Positions 45,557-57,967 of a DNA stretch of 64,000 nucleotides are shown here, in pieces. Both the position numbers and the translations under genes were made by a program. How positions within the stretch are numbered: the stretch's first letter is position 1; every line of letters begins with the position of its first letter. The notes beneath the pieces were generated by a model. That model made no database searches. It was given only the letters and a program-made list of their open reading frames with translations, and was not told the origin of the DNA. This stretch comes from Adiantum capillus-veneris (Eukaryota > Streptophyta > Polypodiopsida > Polypodiales > Pteridaceae): NCBI GenBank assembly GCA_014529385.2, contig CM043969.1, positions 73,180,176 to 73,244,175 of the forward strand. The letters run 5' to 3'.

Positions 45557-47036
45557 TGTCACCAGCATATGACTACTATCTATCCTTTTTGTTGATTTCT
45601 CTCTTATTATTTATTCATTTCACTTTTTGGAAACACCCCTCTGGAAATCTAACTGCCCTACATTGCATAGCTAGTGTGGAACTATTCAGAGGGAGTCCAG
45701 GCCTGAGGGCAAGAGAGCACTAAGGTTGGACAAAGACTATGGTTAGCCAAAGTGGGGTCATTGACTAGCCAAAGTGGGGTCCTTTGCTACAAAGGCTACA
45801 TTTCAATTCTTGGTGTGGCTGCAGTGTACAAAGAGGGTCAGATGACCTAGAAAGATACAATGGCAGCATCTCCTAAAATTTAGGGAACTGCTATTTTGGG
45901 ACCTGAAAATGTGTTCGCGTCATTATCTCCGGAATGAAAAGGGGAACATTTTACAACTCTGCCGCGAAGTCAACTGGGCAACCGGTCAGGATATTTTTAA
46001 GCGGCGAACCCGAAGCGGGAAAATGCTTGTAAATGCGCAAAGTGTCAATTTCTCATGGACTTTCCTCCTACAGAAAAATGGGCGCTGATTTTTAAGCTGG
46101 GAGAGGGCTTCAATTGCATTTTATCACAGGTTGAGAGCTATGGAGTGCTTCCTTTCCCTCTTATGTACAGTGTGGTGCCAGGAGTGATGCCCTGCACGCT
46201 ACGCACTACTCTCTCTCTCCCCTATGGCAGTATGTTATGCCCCTCTAGTGGGCTTTTCAATTGACCAATGTACAGTTGTGTGGGTTCATGCGCAATTGCC
46301 GAGGCAAGAGCCTCTTGCACAGGTACTGAATTAGCTAGCGGCTAATCCCCCGCAGGTACAGATGAATTCGGAGAGGTTTCACATGCGAAATCTCGTCCGA
46401 TTCAAAGGGCAAGTAGCCCTACAGGTGCGGGAGCTCGAGGACTTGCTATGGATGCGACCGGCACGTAAAACAGAGCCCGAAACAGTGAATTACAGCCTGC
46501 TGTGTATTTTTGCAGGTTTAGGGTTTTGGCCCTAAACGGACCCTAATACCCCCAGGAGGTTTAAGGACGCAAGGGGACCGCTGTACAGGTGATCTGGTGC
46601 ATTTTCGGGGCAGAAAACAGAGAATTCAGCGTGCTGCAGATTCTTGCCAGGTTTTGCAAAGTGTCTGTATGCCTCGGGAAAGTCATCCAATGCATGGGAA
46701 TACTGACTGTGAAGGGTCCTAGTACAGTTATGCTGTCAAAATCAGGCCAGAACAATTGAAATTCAGCCAAGATTGTGCGGGGCAGCTTGTAGGGAACCAC
46801 AGCTCTTATTCCCTCTGTTAAATAATAAAGAAATACCGAAAGGGGCGCCTAATTTAGGGGCCAGTCTGGTGTCGGTCTTCTCATACATACAAGTGCAGTC
46901 TAGCAGCGTGTATCCCTTTCCCCTTTGTTGTGTCTTGAAAGTACACGCAAAGTGGGCGACAAATTAAATGGGTGAAAGCAAATAAGGTTTAAGTCTAAGG
47001 TCTACCGCCCTTTTTGAAAGTAATAGGCCGGTTTCA
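45557..47036 (+). repeat. 3' LTR of element A
   Basis: 1480 bp, starts TGTCACCAGCATATG, ends GGCCGGTTTCA, followed by TSD CCGAG. Confidence 0.93.
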
Positions 47037-49370
47037 CCGAGGGCTTTGGCCTTCATTCACGAGTTTGACATGGCCTTTTCTGGAGGGCATTACTCAAAGC
47101 ACTCTAAGATTAGAAGGGCTACATCTTTCTTCTAAGGAAATGCTCGAACATGGTGGTCCACTTTTCTTCTGAGAAGGAAGCTCCAGTTAAATGGTTGAAA
47201 TTCAAAAGGCTCTTTATTTCTTCTTGGCTGACTCGGGAGTACGAACGAGATATACGAACCGCTTGGAATCATCTTCGGATAACCAAGGGAGATTCTCTGG
47301 ACGCTTATTGCGAGAGATTTTGGAACTCTTTTCTACCAACCTCTTCATTTAAGAAGGTCTCTTTTAAGGAACAGATTGAGCAGTTTTTGTTGCGGACTCC
47401 CTACAAAGATCCGAGACTACTGCCTAGAACAAAATTCTAATTTTATTCAAGAATTGATAGGTCATGCAAAACGGGTTTTGCGATACATTCAGGAAATTTG
47501 ACTTACCCCACTAATGAGATCTTGACTCAGAGAACCCAACAAACCTCTCATAATGAAATTAGAAAGAGAAAGAATTTCCAAGAAAAGAAGCACAAGATTA
47601 CACGATCCCGGCTCACTCTTCGAGAGAGGGTCAATTACATCAAAGAAGGGAAGTGTTTTGGATGCGGGGAACATGGGCACATCTCTGCGAAGTGCCCCAA
47701 AAGGGCACAACAAGAACAACATGAAGACAGGCCAGAAAGTTCGAGAGAAGCAAAGGAACGTGGCAGAAAAGGCAAGATGAAAACAGGACCGGTTCCAGAC
47801 TGCATGGGTACTGACCCAAGCATGATTGATGAAAGTACAGAACTTCGTCGAGCTTGGGGCAAAGTGGAAGATCAAGAAGCCCAGATTTTCTTCAATGAAG
47901 GAGCCAAGGCCAACTTCATTTCACCTGAATTGGCGGCGCGGCTCGAGATTACACCCGATAGGATGGGACCACCAGTAGAGGCAGTTCTAGCGGCATCCAA
48001 ACGGGACATAGCCGTACACCTGTCATTGGCAAACTTCGGTTGCATTGTCAGGGGTATTTGGGGCACGAGGACTTTTACATAATTCCCTTGGAAGGTTGTG
48101 ACATCCTCCTAGGAGTTCCTTGGTACCGTAAGAACAACGTCGTGGTCGATTATCGGGCCAAGAAAGCGACTTTGACAACTGAAAAGGGCCGAAAAATTGT
48201 ACTTTGATGTAAAATTAAAGGGCGAGTCTGTCCCTATTGTATCGGCTTCGGTCGTTTCCAAATTAATGAAATCGAGTCTGTTTGTTTACTCGATCTACTT
48301 GAAAGAGTTGAATGATGAACACAGAACGAATATGTCTAAACTTGATAAAGAACGCCAAAAATTTCTCCACACTCATGCCGATCGCTTTTCTAAGGGCCTG
48401 CCAGGCAAGTTGCCACCATCTCGTCCTGAAAACCACACTATTGATCTGATATCTGGAAGCACACCACCAAACCGGCCACCTTACCGTGTTAGCCGAACCC
48501 AAAATGAAGAGATTATGAACCAAGTGAAAGACCTTTTGAAGAAGGGTCTTATCCTACCGCTCTTCGGTGTTGTTGGTTTTAAAGAAAGACGGATCTTGGA
48601 GAATGTGCGTTGATTACAGAGCTCTCAATAAAATCACCATCAAAACCAGATTCCCAATTCTTGATATTCTTGACCGACTACAGGGATCCTCTTGTTTCAA
48701 CAGGATTGACTTGAAAAGCGGATATCATCAGATCAGAATCGCGTCAGGAGATGTCTACAAAACAGCTTTTTGGACAAGCTTGGGTTTATATGAATTTTTG
48801 GTGATGCCTTTTGGCCTTACAATGCTCCGGCAACTTTCAACCGAATGATGGATAGGATTTTCAGAGAGTACAGATCTTTTGTCTGCACTTTTTTGATATG
48901 ACATTATAGTCTTCTCCAAGGATGAGGCAGAACACAGACACCATCTGCTTCCAGTCCTTCAGGCATTGCAAGATCACAAGTTAGTTATCAAGGCCAAGAA
49001 GAGTAAATTTTTCTTGCCGGAGATACACTTTTTGGGACACATCGTCTCAGCAACAGAAGTAGAGATGGACCCGACCAAGATTGACACTATACGTGATTGA
49101 CCCGATTTGAAGAATGTTCATGAAGTTAGAAGCTTCTTGGGCTTATGTTCTTACTACCGGCGGTTCATTAGAAAGTTTGCAAAGGTCGTCTCCCCTTTGC
49201 ACATTCTGACACAGAAAGGAGTCCCTTTCTCGTGGCGACCCACAGAGGTGACTGCCTTTCAGCATTGAAAGAGAAATTGACTACGGGACCAGTATTGACT
49301 TTGCCGGATTTGCAAAAGTCATTCGAAGTATATTGTGATGCTTGTGGTCGTAGTCTGGCCGCTGTCTTAA
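47037..49370 (+). pseudogene. Element B: rest of gag, protease, reverse transcriptase (degenerate)
   Basis: Continues gag from 37270 (FDMAFSGGHYS, WLTREYERDIRTAWNHL). CCHC knuckle CFGCGEHGHISAKC near 47657-47698. Protease loop reads FFNEGAKANFIS, with Asn where A has Asp, so the catalytic Asp is lost. RT pieces: [54 protein letters not shown]. The catalytic region near 48890 is broken by stops and a shift. RNase H begins at YCDACGRSL (49330) and is cut by the insertion at 49371. Confidence 0.85.
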
Positions 49371-50681
49371 CACTAGTGTGATTGGACATTCAAGTGTTCT
49401 GAGACACTAAAGTGTCCTGTTTTCCTACCAAGTTTCGGCAATTTATTTGTCAAGCTAGAAAGAAATTTTTTACACCTTGCTTCTACCATAGGTTGATTCT
49501 GAGGGAAAGAAAATTTTGGATTTTTCTCCATGCCAAGATACAATCCCTATGGAGATAATTATGGTAAGTTCTAAGCTATAAATTTTAGTAAAATATCAAG
49601 CTGTTTTGCCAAAAAATCATAAAATTCTTATATATTTTTGTAGAGATGGATTTTTTTATGTTTGCAAAAGTCAAATGTTAGTACTTAGTGCTACAAAACA
49701 ATAGAATGCCCTTCAACGACTAGTTTCCATGTCACACGCAAGTTACAGACATAATTTCATACTTGAGCATGTGCTAAATAAGAGCATGATTTTGGTCTTT
49801 CAAAGGTCCCCTCATGGAATTGGGACTATTCTAGTATAGTTTGACAACTAAAAATGACTTTATATGTTAAAGCCAAGAAACTACGTATTTTTTTGGCTCC
49901 CTAACTCAGTTAAATCTCATTACTTGAACTCTATCTTGAAATTTATATCGTGCAAAAACTCTTGAAAATCTTGTGTTCTCTATAATAACATTGAAACCAA
50001 GGTTTTAGGTGCCACAATTCTGTTTGTACCATGTACTTTGATACTTTTAGTGGATCTACATGGAAAGTTTTATATTATTTTGAGATTTTGAACGCTTATG
50101 TCTCAAGAATGAAAGTATAAAATTTTTTCCCTTATGCAGTTTTGAATATTTGAAATAATCCAATAATTGTTGCATACCAAAGCCCTTCTCCTTGCCAACT
50201 TGAGTTCTCAATGGAGAGGGTAAGCAACGTATCACTTCTAAAACTCACAAATACATCAAAAACATATTTTTCTTTGTATACAACGATATGCTCAAGATGG
50301 CCATATCAAACACGTAGAGCTTTCCACTATTTTATATACTCGAAAGTAAATTTCTTTGCACATGCAACTTTCAATTATCAATAGCACAATTGTGGAAAAA
50401 TCACGTAAAATTTCTACAAGGTCGCTTCATTTTTTCTTGAGCTTATAAAGTCGACTTCTTCAAAGCATCAATCGCAGTCTTATGAGGGTCAACTTAATGA
50501 GTATAGTTAATGATCGTGGTAGCTTCTAAAATGCAAGGATATGTTTTTATTAAGAGCGTCTAACAGACATATCTAATCATATCAAGAGGATTTTCTTAAA
50601 TACACTGTCTAATGAGAGTAGCATTTAATTTAAATTTGTGAAAAAAGGACACTTGGGTTCTGTTTTGGTACCAAACTAGTG
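49371..50681. mobile_element. 1.3-kb AT-rich TIR element with TTAA flanks
   Basis: Inserted in the RNase H of element B; element C gives the uninterrupted comparison. Ends are CACTAGTGTG... and ...AAACTAGTG, so the termini are inverted repeats of CACTAGT. TTAA stands on both sides (49367-49370 and 50682-50685). Subterminal AAGTGTCC and GGACACTT motifs face each other. Interior AT-rich, no long ORF. CACTAG termini point to the CACTA superfamily, but its duplication is normally 3 bp; TTAA would suit piggyBac, whose ends differ. Non-autonomous DNA transposon is certain enough; superfamily is open. Confidence 0.72.
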
Positions 50682-51200
50682 TTAATGCAAGAAGACCATT
50701 ATTTTGCCTATGAGAGCCGATTGTTTTCAAGGCCGAAAATGACAGCACAGATTTATGAGAAGAGCTTTTGGCGGTTATCCATGCTCTTACTCAGTGGCGA
50801 CATTACCTACTCGGAGCCGATTTTACGGTCTTCACTAATCATCAGAGTTTACGCTACTTCTTGTCACAAAAGCAGCTTTCGAAAAAGCAGATGCGATGGG
50901 TTAACATCTTGTCACAGTTTCACTTCTAGATTGTCCATGTTCAAGGACGGAAGAACTTGGTGGCAGATGCTTTGTCTCGAAAGCCGTTAGTTTTGGCTAT
51001 TTCCGCGATTCATTATAGAAGCTTCGAGGACATGGTCAATCAGTACGCCACACATCCCGATTTTTCGGATGTATTCACTCAAATATACAATGGAAAGGTA
51101 GTAGCGGGATATTCCATACAGGATGGCTACTTAATGAAGAAAACAATGAAAGACGAAATGACTGCAGCATTTCGGTCTCATAAATCTCTATAGACATGAT
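50682..51200 (+). pseudogene. Element B: RNase H remainder, integrase missing
   Basis: YFAYESRLFSRPKMTAQIYE, then shifted frames with SLRYFLSQKQLSKKQMRW and VADALSRKPLVLAISAIHYR, ending DGYLMKKTMKDEMTAAFRSH. After this the sequence matches the 3' tail of element C (63000 onward), so the zinc domain, catalytic core and chromodomain of integrase have been deleted. 51200-51504 is the 3' tail with GTGATGTC repeats and polypurine tract. Confidence 0.8.
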
Positions 51201-51504
51201 TGCAGTAAGGATTAGTTAATCGGGCATCTATGAGGTCCCGACAGGATCTAGATGCGATTACTAAATACGTTGCCGATTAATCATGTTTTGAGATTTGGAA
51301 TGAATTTGGATGTGATTTGTCCTGTGATGTCAAGTGATGTCATAAGATGTCCAGTGATGTGACTGTCGACTTGTAACAAGTGCTAGATGTGTTGTGTCTA
51401 GTGCTTCGGTACTAACAATCACTGTCTACTAAGACAGTTTATGGCCTCTGTCTGTTTTTGCAGGCGTAATCGAGGGCGATTACAATTCTTTCAAGAGGGG
51501 GTTA

Positions 51505-52037
51505 TGTCACAAACTGGTGACGTGGAAGGCCCTCGGACACACACTTACATGGCTGATTGTACGGAATCCCGTAGAACGTGCTAACAATGTTGACGTGGCA
51601 GGCCGGAAATCACGCCGGTTTTTGCACCGCAAATTACGTTGCTGACGTGGCAATCCATACGAAATTGCGCAAATTACACCTGGCTGTTTTTAGCAGCTTT
51701 TGGATGGAAGATTTTTAAGGAAATGCTTTTGAGAACTTTGCTTTTGAGTTACAAGATTTTGGGGCTTTGCTCTTGGGCATCCCTTGTAGCAATAAACAAG
51801 TGGGTTGAGCACTCGTTACTCAGAGCATCTGGATGCAGAGTCTGAGTGTGAGTCCCCGCCCACTCCCTCACCAAGGTTAATATAAAAAAAGAAATACCGA
51901 AAGGGGCGCCAGTCTTTGGGGCCAATACCTCTGGGCACGGCACTACGCTGGGCCGTGTCGTCTTTGTAAACTGTTTTGAAGTGAATCTCTATTGTGTCGC
52001 GGTAGAATCTTGACTTTGGGTGTCCAAGTTTGTTACA
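51505..52037 (+). repeat. 3' LTR of element B
   Basis: 533 bp, starts TGTCACAAACTGG, ends TTTGTTACA. The block GAAATACCGAAAGGGGCGCC lies at 51891-51910. Confidence 0.88.
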
Positions 52038-52636
<599 letters not shown>

Positions 52637-53441
52637 GTCACAAATTGCTGACGTGTCAAGCCCTTGAAGAACGGAGCCAACCTGGAGATGCCCGACCGAG
52701 GGACCTAAACCTTAAGGGTGCTAACGGCGATGATGAGGCTGAAAACGCTGATCAAGGCTGGAGTGGATGATGGCGTTTTGATGGCTGAAAATGCTGGTGC
52801 AAGGGGCTGAGAAAACGTAGACACCAGATGCTTGGTACTGTTGGTACTCGTGTCACAAACTGCTGACGTGTCAAGCCCTTGAAGAACGGAGCCAACCTGG
52901 AGATGCCAGACCAAGGGGCCTAAACCTTAAGAAGAAGTAGCAGCAGACGAGGAAGCAACAGAAGGAGTTTTCACCAACTTACATTGCCTTGCCGAGTGGC
53001 CTATTTTTAAAGAAGAGTTCAGACCAATTTACACGACCCCTTCCGATGGGGTTCATGGTAGTAAAGATACAACAAGACCCACACACAAACACATAAAAAG
53101 ACTAGCATAAAAGCTGATGACGAGCCAACTCTTTGGATGCCTCAATTTTGCGTTGGCTGCTGACGTGGCAAACTATACGAACTTCCACGGTTTTCACTGA
53201 CAACTGCAGAAGTGGCAGGTATACAGACTTCCGTGATATGCGTTGGGCAATTTTTTAACGCCAACTTTTTGGACCAGAAGCTTTTGTGTTTGAAGCTTTT
53301 CATGTAATTGCTTTTCATAGGCCAAGGGCCTTTAAATATGTGCCATGGGCTCTTTCTTTGGCACGCTTCCGAGTGAAGGTGCAGAGGTGGAGGACCGGCA
53401 TGTACTGAGTTGAGGCAATATAAAGAAATATCAAAAGAGGC
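52637..53441 (+). mobile_element. H-like LTR fragment with a ~210-bp tandem duplication at its junction
   Basis: An H-type LTR start (TGTCACAAACTGCTGACGTG) at 52852 runs to ~53440 (GGCCAAGGGCCTTTAAATA and AATATAAAGAAATATCAAAAG), where it breaks into E2. Its first ~75 bp plus ~140 bp of the neighbouring E-like LTR also occur just upstream: 52497-52706 and 52707-52920 are near-identical tandem copies, so the duplication happened after the H insertion. Confidence 0.6.
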
Positions 53442-54067
53442 CAGTGTCCATTCACTTTGTTTGTGATCATAGCATTCTCTCATTAAGAACGGAAGGCCCT
53501 ACCTTCCATAAGAACAAAAAGAACCTTGAGGACAGTTCGGAGCACTCATCTTGAGCAAAGCGCAAACGTTCATTCCGTTGCACCTAACATTGGTATCAGG
53601 GCTTTGGCAGTGTTCTGTATCACTCAAGGAAAGAATCACAAGAACCACAGAATTTATTTTTTTTGCTTGTTGAGGTCGCACGAACCCAAGTTCGCTTGGG
53701 CGTGTCAATTCCTAATCGTGTTTTTGAAGAGTGACAGGAATCCCAGGAAAGAAGGGCTTGTCCAGCCTCCCCTTGTGCCTCTTTTCACTCATTGAGAGCG
53801 GACCGTGCACTTAGTGGCCGGCCAATCGACGTGAGGTGGGAAAAAGCAACCTTGGTGTGAGCGCAAGGCCGCCAAGCGGTGCGCCCGCGGAAAAGAGCAA
53901 AACTCGGGTGAAGAGAAGATCCTTCTCTAACACAGATTGCAAGTGAAAGAAAACCTCAAGAACCTCAAGAACTCAAGACCCCCAAGAACCCAAGTTCCTC
54001 GTGAACTCAAGAACCCAAGAACCCAAGACCACAAGAACCCACGACTTCAGTGGATGGACTTCACTGG

Positions 54068-55625
54068 ATGGTCATCACTCGAAGCGGAATGGATACTTCG
54101 CTTAGAGGTGATGAGCATGAGAGAGGCAAAGAAGAATTTTCCCCACTAGGAGGTTTTTCCGAACCTCCCCCTTCCCCATCTACGTCAAGGAAAGCACTAA
54201 CTCCTATGGACGCTTTGGATCAGATGTTTATGGAAAGGAAGTTAGAACAGGACGCAAGACAAGCAGAAAGAATGGCAGAATTTGATCGTGAATGCAAAGA
54301 AAGAAAAGCAGAAATGGAATGCAGACATGCAGAAAAGAAGAGCAGAAAGAAAAGCAGAAATGGAGCGCAGACACCAAGAAAGAATGGCAATCGCCGTCAA
54401 AGACAAGAGCGACCAACACATGAAAGAGTTCTTGCAACTCTTTTCTCAAGTGCAGGCACAAATGCAAGAGATTCGGGAAAAGGAGACTCTCTCAGTCTCT
54501 TCTTCTCCACAGCATGATACACAAGATTTGCATGATGATACGCATGATGATTTGAATGACAATGATAAGCATGATGATTTGAATGACAATGATAACCATA
54601 ATGATTTGGATGTTAATGATGAGCATGATGATTTGGATGATAATGATGAGCATGATGATTTGCATGATCAAGATGTGATTTCTCACGAGCATGATGATTT
54701 GCATGATCAAGATGTGATTTCTCACAAGCATGATGAGTTGCATGGAGACGATGTGATTGTTCACAAGGAGGATGAGTTAGTTGATGCTTTTTCTAGCGAA
54801 GCTAACCTCGTTGCAGATTCGATCAATCACGAAGGATCCATCTTGGCTCTTGAGCCTAGGTCCAAAGAACCCTCACAAGAAGTATTATGTGTTCGCATGA
54901 TTGATACACACGCATTGTTCGAGTGTTTCATTCGTGTTCGTTTCCTGTATTTTAGTCAACATCTTTATGTGATCCCTTTTCTTGGGCATGACATATTGTA
55001 CGTTGAGCACGTATAACTCATGAATGAGCACGAATATATGCGGATTGTTCATGAAAAGCTGAAAAGTATGCATTCAAGGACGTCACACTCCATGTCTCTT
55101 GCTTGGCATGACACATTTGTAGAAAGAGCACATAAAAGTATGAGCACCAAGCATGGGCATTTCCGTTGTGAATTGCCACAATTGATTGCTTTAGATCATA
55201 AGAGAAAGATTCGATCTCGTTGTTTACGTGTGTGTGGTAAACGGTTTGGCACTCCGTCTCTTTGTTCATCTACATTGCATGCACAGTCTTTTAGGAAGAC
55301 AAGATTTTTTCCACTCACTTTACATGGAATGGGTATGTTCATGTTCTTGTGTTGGAAATGGTTTCAGGAATTTTCAACCATGGAGATTCTTGACGAAGAA
55401 AGAAGCATGACTAAAGACGAAGTTGAAGCATCGAAGGAGCCACAGAAGACTTTGTGTCGCTTTCGGCGCGGCCCAAAGAAGCAAGCGTTGCAGACCTTTA
55501 TGAAGTTCAAGTATCGCACGACCCACACATCAGAGTGGGCCGACGAAGAGTCCTTTCCAGGATTCCCGATATTGTTGGCGATCTCCCTCGACGCCATACA
55601 GTTCGGTATCAGTACCTCACTTTGA
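54068..55625 (+). CDS. E-family ORF (copy 2)
   Basis: Starts MVITRSGMDTSLRG as in E1. One frameshift lies in the coiled coil near 54335; from there the second frame is open to the stop TAA at 55014-55016, and again from 55020 to 55625. The His/Asp-rich domain has the same plan as E1 but different unit number and order (NDNDKHDDL, NDNDNHNDL, DVNDEHDDL units). The final domain (CELPQLIALDHKRKIRS, GMFMFLCWKWFQEFS, CRFRRGPKKQ) differs from E1 by scattered substitutions without breaking the frame. That pattern supports past coding. The TAA followed by CTC-ATG is identical in both copies. Confidence 0.65.
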
Positions 55626-55636
55626 AAAGGAGGGGA

Positions 55637-56774
55637 TGTCACGTGACACATCCAACCCTATGTGTCCGTGGACAAGCTACAGCATGATCAAGGTTCAGTG
55701 AGTCCAGTCAATCTAGATTTGGAAGTGATCTGGCACTTTTGTGAGTCTATTTGTAGACTGTGCATGTCCAGGCACTTAGTGTAGATGCATATCCTCTGGT
55801 TGCACACAGCATGATCATAAGCATTCCCATCAGAATCCTTCAAGGGAATTTTTCAATGCATTTAGCCTATTTTCCTTATTTTTGACATTTTTCACTTATT
55901 ATTTTTAAGTGACTTTTGTTGGAAAGTAGGTAGGGCAAATTGAGTAAGTTTGTATATAAGCAAACCTAGACTAGCACTAATTGGCAGAAGAGGCAGCAGG
56001 AGCACCTTGCTCAACAGGCAACTTCTCATCCAGACAACCCCCGCGACAACTCTGGCGTTTTCTCTCAACAGAAGGCCTAGCGTTTTTGCACCAGATCAGC
56101 CTGGCGTTTTTGCATCAGGATATCATCACCCACACACCCCCAGACCTAGCGTTTTCCAGATTGCAGCCCTTGCGTTTTTCATAAGGCTAGCGTTTCAGCA
56201 AATGGAACCTCAACATGCAACGTTTTTCAACCATAAAGAACCTGCAAATTCAGCCCTAAAAGGGTAGCAGATTCAGCCCAAGAAACCTCATTTTTCAGCC
56301 TTTAGTAGATGCAAATTTTCAGCCCTAAAGACCAGCAAAATCAGCGTTTTCCTTAGTGTTTTCGCCAAGGTCAGATTTCATTTTTGGGACAGCAGATAAA
56401 AGATTGCAGATTTCAGCCCTTAGATCGGTTTCGTCATCAATGTCGTCATCGCCGACATAGCCTAGACTTGCATCAGTCCCATGCATTCAGTTTGTACCAG
56501 TTTGTGCAATCATAAGTAGACTACTCTCGCCGACGAGAGTGGGGCCTTCGGAGGAGGGTTTTACGTCGTCTCTGGTGTCGTATCTCTTTTCTCTCTCTAT
56601 CTCTCAGTCTCATATACTTGCACGCACAGTGTCCATTCACTTTGTTTGTGATCATAGCATTCTCTCATTAAGAACGGAAGGCTCTACCTTCCATAAGAGC
56701 AAAAGGAACCTTGAGCACAGTTCGGAGCACTCATCTTGAGCAAAGCGCAAACATTCATTCCGCTGCACCTTACA
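55637..56774 (+). repeat. 3' LTR of E2
   Basis: 1138 bp, starts TGTCACGTGACA, ends CACCTTACA; contains several GCGTTTT motifs. Confidence 0.92.
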
Positions 56775-57967
56775 GATTGTTTATTGCTTAGGTCTTCAAA
56801 TTACAAGGCATGCCTGAGACGATTGTCTCCGACAGGGACCCCATGTTCACGAGTTAGTTTTCAGACAGCTATTTAAGAGAACATAGGCACGCGGTTGCAG
56901 TTCTCGTCATCGTTCCACCCGCAGACTGACGGGCAAGCAGAGATTGCTAATTCAGTGGTACTGGCTTTGCTGATGTCTTCTTGGTTGGATCAGAAGACTA
57001 CTTGGGAAAGGTTTTTACCTTTGGTGGAATATGCCTAAAGAAACACGTTTGACTCTTTGATGGGGAAGATGCCATTTGAGATTTTTGAATTTGCTATGAA
57101 GGTTCTACCTTTCCTTAGCGCGAAGGATAAGATTTTTCTTGAAGCCGACCAGTTCACGAGGGACTTGGTCCGAAAGGCTTTGCAGAAATTTCAAGAAAGA
57201 CAGAAAAAGGGAGCGGATCGCCATCGTCGCGATTTGAAATTCAAGGAGGATGATTGGGTGCTCTTACGTTTTGAGAAGATACGCCTGAGAAAGAAAAAGG
57301 GAAAGGAGAGGCTTTTTCCAAAGCTTAGTATGAGATACTACGGACCTTTCCAAATCTCTGAAAAGATCAATGATGTCTCCTTCCGACTGAAATTGCCTGA
57401 CACTTGGAGGATTCACAATGTTTTTCATGTGAGTCTTTTGAAGCCTTTTGAAGGCGATGTGCCTGATGATGAACAACTCGAATTGGACGAAAACGAGCAG
57501 ATACTCGTTCCAGAACAAAAATTGGCACAAAAAGAAGGTAAAGCGAATTAATGGTTCTTGGTTAAATTCAAGAACTACTTCGCATTGGATGCGAAGCGAA
57601 TGGAGGAGGAAGACCTAGCAGATATTCCTCGGAATGTGAATCTTTACCTTGAAGCTTTTGGTTTAGCATAGTCTACTCCAAATGGAACCCAAAATTCAGC
57701 TTGGCCGGAGATCTAGTGCAGTGGGTTTGCACAAGAGGGGAATTACTCCGCTCCCTTGTCGACAGATGCCTCAACAGATGCCTCGATTATTGGATACTAG
57801 AGTCACTGATATCTCTTTGAGCTTCAGGAATACTGAAAGCTGATAGTATTCTGCTGGATGACTTTATGAAATGGAATTCCCGAAAATGATCTCGAATAGA
57901 CATGGTTGCAATAGGGGTTAGTCAATCGGGTATCGATGAGGTCCTGAGTGGATCTAGATGCAATTGA
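56775..57967 (+). mobile_element. Element D, left fragment: integrase C-terminal half and 3' tail
   Basis: Same family as C. Starts abruptly after E2 within integrase (KACLRRLSP..., with catalytic Asp and Glu regions in shifting frames, SSSFHPQTDGQAEIANS), then the open frame 57057-57551 with FEIFEFAMKVLPFLSAKDKI, RLFPKLSMRYYGPFQISEKI and ILVPEQKLAQKE, and the 3' tail to 57967. Element C is inserted here; D resumes at 63864. Confidence 0.8.
57057..57551 (+). pseudogene. Integrase C-terminal domain of element D
   Basis: 164-codon open frame with the post-core region RRDLKFKEDDWVLLRFEKIR, YYGPFQISEKINDVSFRLKL and WRIHNVFHVSLLKPF. It stops at KEGKAN where the chromodomain-like tail would follow; that tail is present but frame-broken (57552-57670). 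Upstream catalytic parts are broken or lost, so it is a relic. Confidence 0.78.

Larger units (their letters stand above)
37271..47036 (+). mobile_element. Element A: near-complete chromovirus-like Ty3/gypsy retrotransposon in element B
   Basis: LTRs 37271-38970 and 45557-47036, with perfect TSD CCGAG (37266-37270 and 47037-47041). Removing A and one TSD rejoins the gag of element B. Internal order: gag, CCHC knuckle, protease, RT, RNase H, integrase with chromodomain-like tail, polypurine tract AAGAGGGGGGTA (45545-45556). Lesions: stop in gag (39501), frameshift near 40318, stop after protease (40877), frameshift near 42830, and a solo LTR in integrase. LTR ends are TG...CA. It is the youngest-looking complete unit in the window. 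Confidence 0.93.
29456..52037 (+). mobile_element. Element B: Ty3/gypsy element expanded to 22.6 kb by nested insertions
   Basis: The 5' LTR (29456-29642 plus 35401-35771) is split by element G; the 3' LTR is 51505-52037. Internal order: PBS (35773), gag (35836-37270, interrupted by a solo H LTR), element A (37271-47036), rest of gag with CCHC knuckle, protease, RT, insertion 49371-50681, RNase H, then a direct jump to the 3' tail. The integrase core is deleted. Flanks TCCCT and CCCCC do not form a clean TSD. The element's own length is about 6 kb. Confidence 0.85.
53442..56774 (+). mobile_element. Element E2: second coding copy of the E family, 5'-truncated
   Basis: Only the last 148 bp of the 5' LTR remain (53442-53589), then a PBS variant TGGTATCAGGGC (53591), leader, ORF (54068-55625), polypurine AAAAGGAGGGGA and a full 3' LTR (55637-56774). 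The internal region aligns with E1 from end to end. Left border is an H-like LTR, right border is element D. Confidence 0.9.
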
